Shown here piece after piece: positions 59,673-64,000 of a stretch of DNA of 64,000 bases. The stretch is from NCBI RefSeq assembly GCF_012863495.1, contig NZ_JAAVJL010000003.1, forward strand, positions 62,001 through 126,000. Direction: 5' to 3'. The stretch's first letter is position 1; each line of letters begins with the position of its first letter. The stretch comes from Pseudanabaena yagii GIHE-NHR1. Lineage in GTDB: Bacteria; Cyanobacteriota; Cyanobacteriia; Pseudanabaenales; Pseudanabaenaceae. The notes beneath the pieces were generated by a model, which was not told the DNA's origin, made no database searches, and saw only the letters and a program-made list of their open reading frames with translations. The translations under genes were made by a program, and so were the position numbers.

Positions 59673-60182
59673 TTAATCGGATCCAAAAGCGGTAATCCAT
59701 TTGTGTTGAATCGCAGTTTCGATCAGTCCTTGTACGATCGCTAACCATGCAATATTTTCTCCTAACAAAATAGCGATCGCTAATGACATGGAAATAAAAG
59801 GCAACTGTATAAGTGAAGTTAATTCGTGATCAACTGTGGCAAAGGAACGAATACAGGCAAATGCTAAAATTGCCCCTGATTTGAGATGGGAGTTGCGATC
59901 GCGCCGCACAATGTAGCGATAGGTGACTGCAAACAAAAAACCTGCAAAGCCAATCATTGCTAGCTTGATCAACAAAATTAAGGGGTTACTAAGCTCGAAG
60001 CTGCTAATCAGTTGCACAGGTTCATTCGCCAGCATATTCTGCAAAAAGTGATGCAAAATTGCGATCGCAAAAAATGCGAAAACACTAGTGATCGCGCCAA
60101 GAAACCCTGCTTTAAAAGATTCAATGCGATCGGCAAGCGATAAATGCTCTGATTCAGTCGAAATAAATTTAGAAGATTGCAC
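59673..60182 (-). CDS. Hypothetical membrane protein
   Basis: A 169-residue protein with about four hydrophobic segments (FKAGFLGAITSVFAFFAIAI, LILLIKLAMIGFAGFLFAVT, SGAILAFACIRSFATV and ISMSLAIAILLGENIAWLAI). I recognise it only as the kind of short membrane protein found in many cyanobacteria. The charged loop YRYIVRRDRNSHLKSG between spans two and three looks cytoplasmic. It could be cotranscribed with the downstream channel-like gene on the same strand, 143 bp apart. No motif points to a function. Confidence 0.7.
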   Translation of the reverse strand: MQSSKFISTESEHLSLADRIESFKAGFLGAITSVFAFFAIAILHHFLQNMLANEPVQLISSFELSNPLILLIKLAMIGFAGFLFAVTYRYIVRRDRNSHLKSGAILAFACIRSFATVDHELTSLIQLPFISMSLAIAILLGENIAWLAIVQGLIETAIQHKWITAFGSD

Positions 60183-60451
60183 GCTCTTTAACTATATTTT
60201 GGTCTACAGCAATCCTACATGAGTTCAGAGGCAACAGAAAATCTCTGAACCTCACAACTTAAATTACCAAGCCTGTCAAGAAAAATGTACAACGCCCACA
60301 ACTTACCTGTTTTGGCTCTGACGGTAAAAACAAGATGTACTTGTTCAAGTCACATTTCGCTGTTGATGGTTTGCTGATTTCCCTCATTTTTGCTAAGGCT
60401 ATTGCTGGCTATTTCAAAACCCCTATTTTCTTCCTTTTGTCAATGCGTAAC

Positions 60452-60575
60452 TCCTATAGCAACGTAAGAGATAGCTAGGACAAATCAAAAAACAAATAAG
60501 TGAAGGCAGCACTTCGTGCTGCCTTCACTTATTTGTTTTTTATGTCCTAAGCAAGCCTTACATTGCTATATAGGA
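60452..60575. repeat. MITE-like element with a 26-bp hairpin core
   Basis: Outer inverted arms: TCCTATAGCAACGTAAG on the left and, inverted, TCCTATATAGCAATGTAAG on the right, each followed by a TAGGACA. The core (60487-60541) is a perfect 26-bp stem with loop TTC. The TATAGC tips and TGTCC block match the units at 20834-21036. About 120 bp in all, with no gene. The rest of the 505-bp gap (60183-60687) holds no ORF I would support. Confidence 0.75.
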
Positions 60576-60687
60576 ACCAATGTAAAGTAAGGGAAGCATC
60601 TTCAGATTTGCATGGATATATCGCGCTGTATAATTCAACAAAGACGTTGCTATGCAGCGTCTTTAATTGTTAATTAGATGAAACTTC

Positions 60688-61218
60688 ATGACAGAGCTTT
60701 GCGCGATCGCCCTCGGTAGTAACCTGAGCAGTGAAATCGGGGACTCCGAAAAAATTGTCCAAGCAGCGATCGCTCGACTCGCTAATCATCCCGAAATCGA
60801 GGTGGTTAAGGTTTCGCGTTGGTATCGCACCAAGGCAATTACCTTACCAAATTCTGCACCACAGCCTGATTACATTAATGGTTGTGCAATTTTAAAAACT
60901 ATTCTCAATCCGTTGCAGTTATTACGTGCTTTGTTTTATATAGAGCAAATTTTTGGACGCGAACGCCGTGAACGGTGGGGAGCTAGAACCCTTGATCTTG
61001 ATTTATTGCTGTATGGCGATCGCCTCATTGACTCGCCCGAACTAGTATTACCGCATCCTAGAATGAGCGATCGCGCTTTTGTTCTCTTACCCCTAGCCGA
61101 AATCGCCGCCGATTGGATTCATCCTGTTGCTGGTATATCGATCGCCGATCTCGCCCAAAATCCCCCTGACCTAGATTTAAGTCATCCCATAGCTATTGAT
61201 TTAGTCTTAAATAGCTAG
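60688..61218 (+). CDS. folK: 6-hydroxymethyl-7,8-dihydropterin pyrophosphokinase
   Basis: A 176-residue HPPK. It transfers diphosphate from ATP to 6-hydroxymethyl-dihydropterin, the step before dihydropteroate synthase in folate synthesis. Motifs: AIALGSNLSSEIGDSEKIV at the N-terminus, FYIEQIFGRERRERWGARTL, then DLDLLLYGDRLIDSPELVLP and HPRMSDRAFVLLPLAEIA, giving the metal-binding DLD and substrate loops. Length is normal. The gene is unlinked to folP in this window. It is followed, tail to tail, by a YoeB/YefM pair whose toxin gene ends 15 bp away. Confidence 0.96.
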   Translation: MTELCAIALGSNLSSEIGDSEKIVQAAIARLANHPEIEVVKVSRWYRTKAITLPNSAPQPDYINGCAILKTILNPLQLLRALFYIEQIFGRERRERWGARTLDLDLLLYGDRLIDSPELVLPHPRMSDRAFVLLPLAEIAADWIHPVAGISIADLAQNPPDLDLSHPIAIDLVLNS

Positions 61219-61232
61219 ATCAATAACACGAA

Positions 61233-61493
61233 CTAATCTTGATAATGATATCTGCGAGCAATAATGATGATGCTGTCATCCAGTACTTCATAAACGAGTC
61301 TATGTTCAGTGTTGATCCGTCTAGACCAATAGCCTGAGAGATTTGCTTTCAATCTTTCTGGTTTACCAATTCCTTCACAAGGACTGCGTAGAACTTCTTT
61401 GATTACAGTATTAATTCTTTTTAGAAGTTTTTTATAATTTTCCTGAAACCATAAATAATCATCCCAACCCTCTTCTGTAAATGTAAGTTTCAT
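61233..61493 (-). CDS. YoeB/Txe-type mRNA interferase toxin, second copy
   Basis: An 86-residue YoeB-family toxin: FTEEGWDDYLWFQENYKKLL, SPCEGIGKPERLKANLSG, WSRRINTEHRLVYEV and the terminal ARRYHYQD, with the Glu, Arg and His-Tyr active-site positions intact. It is a closer match to classical YoeB than the copy at 44071. Its start overlaps the antitoxin stop by 4 bp. Unlike the modules at 41-48 kb, it has no A/B repeats around it, so that repeat is not a general companion of toxin genes. Confidence 0.94.
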   Translation of the reverse strand: MKLTFTEEGWDDYLWFQENYKKLLKRINTVIKEVLRSPCEGIGKPERLKANLSGYWSRRINTEHRLVYEVLDDSIIIIARRYHYQD

Positions 61494-61744
61494 TCTTCAA
61501 TTAAAGCTCTCTCAGTTACTTTTTGAGACTTTGCGGATTGAATTGAACTGAGGAGACGTTTTGCATTGGCAGGATTTGACAGTAAATATAAAGTTTCTTG
61601 CCAAGCAGAAAACTCATCAAGAGAAATTAATACGGCTTTGTTGCCTTTGTCATTACAAAGAATCGTTGGTTGTACGTCGGCTATTACGCGATCAATTAAA
61701 CCATCTAAGTCATTACTTGCTTGCTGTGTTGTCATAGCATCCAT
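61490..61744 (-). CDS. YefM-type antitoxin
   Basis: An 84-residue Phd/YefM-family antitoxin. The N-terminal DNA-binding part reads MTTQQASNDLDGLIDRVI and ILCNDKGNKAVLISLDEFSA, followed by the toxin-binding ETLYLLSNPANAKRLLSSIQ segment. Two close ATGs (61744 and 61735) are possible starts. It comes first in the operon and overlaps the toxin gene by 4 bp, which is the classic order; it should repress its own promoter. The gap upstream to 61948 holds no other gene on this strand. Confidence 0.92.
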   Translation of the reverse strand: MDAMTTQQASNDLDGLIDRVIADVQPTILCNDKGNKAVLISLDEFSAWQETLYLLSNPANAKRLLSSIQSAKSQKVTERALIEE

Positions 61745-61893
61745 TTTTTATGCCCTTATTTTCATTGCTGAGATGAGAGTTGAGCTTTTCCTAAGCCTAG
61801 TCGAAAGTAATGAACTATAGCAGTTTTCATTTTATTTTAAACAAAGCGAAAACTTGGTAATCTTAGCCTGAATTGATTTTTGTTTTTAAAAGA

Positions 61894-61939
61894 TTCAATC
61901 TAATCAAAAGCACTCAGAGCGTCCTCTTGATTAGATTGA
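61894..61939. terminator. Hairpin downstream of the ferredoxin gene
   Basis: A 16-bp stem (TCAATCTAATCAAAAG with complement CTCTTGATTAGATTGA, one mismatch) around a 14-base loop, ending about 10 bp past the ferredoxin stop codon on the minus strand. A terminator is the likely role. Confidence 0.6.
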
Positions 61940-61948
61940 GATTAGGTA

Positions 61949-62284
61949 TTAGGCGCTCACGCTAGAGCCAAAGCGAATTGAATATACTTCCTGTTCCTTG
62001 TCGGTGTAGATTTCTACATCGGACTTGGGATAGGAAACACAAAGAAGAACATAACCCTTTGCATCTAACTCTTCACCCATACCGCCAATCCCCATGCCTT
62101 GGCTTTGATCAACTTCACCCTTCACAATTTGGGCAGCGCAAGTTGTACATACACCCGCATAACATGAGCAGGGCAAATCCACACCCGCAGCGATCGCGGC
62201 ATCAAGAATAGCTTGGTCTTCGGGGACAGGCACAATATAGGTTTGTCCGTGATGATGAAGGGTAGCTGTAAAGGTCTGAGTCAT
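61949..62284 (-). CDS. Plant-type [2Fe-2S] ferredoxin
   Basis: A 111-residue soluble electron carrier. Cluster ligands are Cys41, Cys46 and Cys49 in PCSCYAGVCTTCA, and Cys82 in YVLLCVSYP, the C-x4-C-x2-C...C order of plant-type ferredoxins. The N-terminal HHHGQTYIVPVPEDQAILDA and the short QSQGMGIGGMGEEL loop differ from photosynthetic PetF. This suggests one of the minor ferredoxins (for example the FdxH- or Fed4-like groups) with a specialised partner. It diverges from nusB with about 65 bp between the ATGs, in which both promoters must lie. Confidence 0.92.
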   Translation of the reverse strand: MTQTFTATLHHHGQTYIVPVPEDQAILDAAIAAGVDLPCSCYAGVCTTCAAQIVKGEVDQSQGMGIGGMGEELDAKGYVLLCVSYPKSDVEIYTDKEQEVYSIRFGSSVSA

Positions 62285-62350
62285 TTTTATAAGTTTTAGT
62301 GCGTAAAGTGAATGATAAGATATGCAATTGGCTTAATTTTATCTTCTCCT

Positions 62351-62992
62351 ATGCAACCCCGCCACATCGCCCGCGAACTCGCACTATTTAGTATTAACCA
62401 ATTACCTAGCCAATCCCAAAAGCTAGAGACGAAAACCCTTGATGACATCGTTACTGCGGTTGTGCGATCGCTGCATGATGAAACTAAAGAATTATTACAA
62501 ACCGCTAGTGCTGAGTTACAACGCAGTCAAGAACGCATATCCTCTAGCGAAATCCGCACAGGTGACATCCGTCAAGATATTCAAGCAGTCGAAGGTATGG
62601 TACGCGAGGCGATCGAGCTAACTAAAAATGCCATTAACAATATTGGCTCGGCGTTAGAGTTTCCCGTCACCCTAGTTTTGTCGCAAAGGGATGAGGTGCG
62701 TAACTATGCGATCGATATTCTCAAGACTGTAAATACTAAGCGAACGCAGATTGATGAAACTATCAGTAGTGCCTTGGTTAATTGGCAAATTGATCGCCTT
62801 GCCCAAGTAGATAAAGATATTTTGCGGATTGCCACTGCAGAAATGATGTTTTTGAATGTGGCAAGTAAAATCGCGATCGATGAAGCGGTGGAGCTAGCTA
62901 AGCGCTATAGCAGTGAAGATGGCTATCGATTTATCAATGGTGTTTTACGCCGCATTGACGATCAACTTAAAGAATCCCGTAAATCAAAATAG
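62351..62992 (+). CDS. nusB: Transcription antitermination factor NusB
   Basis: A 213-residue protein from the ATG at 62351 (MQPRHIARELALFSINQLPS); an ATG at 62312 would add 13 residues but is not typical. NusB with NusE binds boxA of rRNA leader RNA and helps antitermination. The family core is here: the N-terminal RELALFSINQL helix and, later, NWQIDRLAQVDKDILRIATA and EMMFLNVASKIAIDEAVELA, then YSSEDGYRFINGVL. It is longer than E. coli NusB (139) because of an insert in the middle, which is normal for cyanobacteria. It diverges from the ferredoxin gene. Confidence 0.94.
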   Translation: MQPRHIARELALFSINQLPSQSQKLETKTLDDIVTAVVRSLHDETKELLQTASAELQRSQERISSSEIRTGDIRQDIQAVEGMVREAIELTKNAINNIGSALEFPVTLVLSQRDEVRNYAIDILKTVNTKRTQIDETISSALVNWQIDRLAQVDKDILRIATAEMMFLNVASKIAIDEAVELAKRYSSEDGYRFINGVLRRIDDQLKESRKSK

Positions 62993-63170
62993 GCTATACA
63001 TTTTAGCCAAAATCAAGTCCCAAAATATGGCGTTTTTCACACAAGTGAAGTACAGAGAGTTTTTTCCACCGAAGGCTGCGAATCAACCTCATCCTTCACT
63101 CTTCACTAGACTGAAAAACGCTATATATTAGATTTTAGATTTTATAGATAATTCAAATAAGAACTACAGT

Positions 63171-63217
63171 TTCGACTTCGCTCAGCTAGCTTACACCGAT
63201 GGCTGAGCGGAGTCGAA
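63171..63217. repeat. TTCGACTTCGCTCAGC inverted repeat, copy 3
   Basis: 16-bp arms (one mismatch) around TAGCTTACACCGATG. This loop and the following CCCCTCTGCAAATTATTTAA up to ACAACTATA match the copy at 36474-36550 almost base for base. The two form one dispersed repeat of about 80 bp. Confidence 0.8.
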
Positions 63218-63263
63218 GCCCCTCTGCAAATTATTTAAAACAACTATATTTATATTTTAATTC

Positions 63264-63821
63264 CTACTCAAGGAAATTATCATCCAGTGATGTCTTCACA
63301 AAAAACATACAGCCTGCGATCGCAGTTGGTGCATGAATAGATCCAGCCTTGGAATAAAGATAGTCCCCTGCTTTGTAAGTAACGCCGCGATCGATTAACT
63401 CGCCTTGGAGCATAAAAATTTCTTCCCCCGTCGCATGGTGATGAGATGGATACTCAACATCTTGATCCGCACGGATTAAGGCTGATATCTCGCGTTTTTG
63501 GTGATCAATCTTTAACACAGTCATCATCAAACCTTTGACAGGATGAGGTTTCCACTTTAGTTCTCCCGATCGCAAAGCCACAAAATCTAAAACCTCTGTT
63601 TCCTGTTGGATGCGATTAAATAGTCTTTGTTTGAGACCAGCAGGAACATCTAAAGGAGTTTCAGTATAGGCTAGGGTCGCCGCAGTATTCTGGAGAGATC
63701 GCAGTTCTTGATCTATTTCTGGCGATGCGGCGGCAAGTTCTTCCACGGATTGGATTTCGTCAGGAGCGATCGCTGCAATGGCTGATAAGGCTAATAGATT
63801 TTGAAGTTCTTCTTGGTTCAT
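63264..63821 (-). CDS. ChrR-like cupin protein, probable anti-sigma factor
   Basis: A 185-residue protein. The N-terminal half (about 1-75) is a helical anti-sigma-like region: LLALSAIAAIAPDEIQSVEE, DQELRSLQNTAATLAY and VPAGLKQRLFNRIQ. The C-terminal half is a cupin with SHHHATGEE at 126-134 and a later SKAGSIHAP, a metal-binding set. ChrR-like proteins hold ECF sigma factors and release them under singlet oxygen or other stress. The zinc-binding Cys residues of classic ChrR N-termini are absent here. The end of a sigma-70 family gene lies just upstream on the same strand, which supports the pairing. Confidence 0.85.
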   Translation of the reverse strand: MNQEELQNLLALSAIAAIAPDEIQSVEELAAASPEIDQELRSLQNTAATLAYTETPLDVPAGLKQRLFNRIQQETEVLDFVALRSGELKWKPHPVKGLMMTVLKIDHQKREISALIRADQDVEYPSHHHATGEEIFMLQGELIDRGVTYKAGDYLYSKAGSIHAPTAIAGCMFFVKTSLDDNFLE

Positions 63822-63912
63822 GCAGTTTAGATCCTGATTTTTGGCTGTTAGCTATTGGCTATTAGCTGTTAGCTTTGTTGATATTTGGGTTAGTGGTTAT
63901 GGTTAGCTTTCC

Positions 63913-64000
63913 CTAAAAGTTAAACCATTCGTCGCCGATCGCTTCGCGTAATTTTTTTAGTCCCAGACGAATACGGGTTTTTACCGTGCCGAGGGAAATA
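63913..64000 (-). CDS. ECF-type sigma-70 family factor, C-terminal end (partial)
   Basis: Only the last 28 codons are in the window; the gene continues past the right edge. The frame reads SLGTVKTRIRLGLKKLREAI and ends GDEWFNF. The GTVKTRI segment is the recognition helix of sigma region 4.2, typical of ECF sigma factors. It lies 92 bp upstream of the cupin anti-sigma gene on the same strand, the expected order of a sigma/anti-sigma operon. The short gap has a directly repeated GCTGTTAGCT/GGCTATTAGCT tract. Confidence 0.85.
   Translation of the reverse strand, partial: ISLGTVKTRIRLGLKKLREAIGDEWFNF

Noticed and set aside
60300-60480. Plus-strand open stretch with MYLFKSHFAVDGLLISLIFA
   Set aside because: No start with a ribosome site, and the frame runs into the MITE-like element; probably chance.

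Overview
The window is cyanobacterial. The octamer GCGATCGC (HIP1) and its GCGATCG core are dense in coding and intergenic DNA. Cyanobacteria-specific families are common: DUF1830, DUF3119, an NblB-like HEAT protein with its small partner, an SLH/OprB-type iron-uptake porin, GUN4, DUF3352, a Zam-like RNB protein and a SePSK-like D-ribulokinase. Genus is an inference; a filamentous Pseudanabaena-like organism would fit. I saw no rRNA, tRNA or CRISPR array.

Layout. 0-7.8 kb: housekeeping genes, mostly on the minus strand (phosphotransacetylase-like fragment, folP, PrxQ/Bcp, DUF1537 kinase, homoserine dehydrogenase, DUF1830, a membrane protein plus FGGY kinase). 7.9-10.4 kb: a broken ISKra4-like element, split by a decayed IS256-family element; both target-site duplications are readable. 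10.5-36.4 kb: core and regulatory genes (DUF3119, NblB-like pair, porin, RNB protein, ClC channel, a GUN4 domain that looks divided between two neighbouring genes, DUF3352, rdgB, DHH phosphoesterase, TldD/PmbA, a CHASE2-GGDEF-EAL protein), ending in a carbohydrate cluster of two GT4 glycosyltransferases, a DUF6544 protein and an amylo-alpha-1,6-glucosidase. 36.6-48.4 kb: an accessory island. It opens with a 5'-truncated helicase/Rrp8-like methyltransferase and a HIP1-free Eco57I-like methylase with an unknown partner. A run of small modules follows (BrnTA, two MazF-type copies, VapBC, YefM/YoeB, DUF6883/DUF4926, a PD-(D/E)XK protein, HEPN/MNT and an orphan). 48.6-64 kb: core genes again (DUF1800/DUF1501, uppP, B12-binding radical SAM protein, old yellow enzyme, RCK channel, folK, a second YefM/YoeB, ferredoxin, nusB, cupin anti-sigma factor and the end of its sigma factor).

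The most unusual structure is at 41.4-47.9 kb. Almost every small module is separated from the next by a G/T-rich array built from two alternating units of about 27 bp. Unit A begins GCGATCGCTGTTTGAT and unit B begins GCGATCGGGTTTT. All nine arrays point the same way whatever the gene direction, giving an integron-like cassette layout with no visible integrase and no attC-like sites. One cassette, the MazF pair, is duplicated with its repeat edges.

A second genome-wide theme is long, near-perfect intergenic hairpins with a three-base TTC, GAA or AAA loop. At least a dozen are present, several starting inside the stop codon of the upstream gene. Their arms differ between loci while loops and some flanks are shared. 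They probably act as terminators and may be a mobile or gene-converting repeat family.
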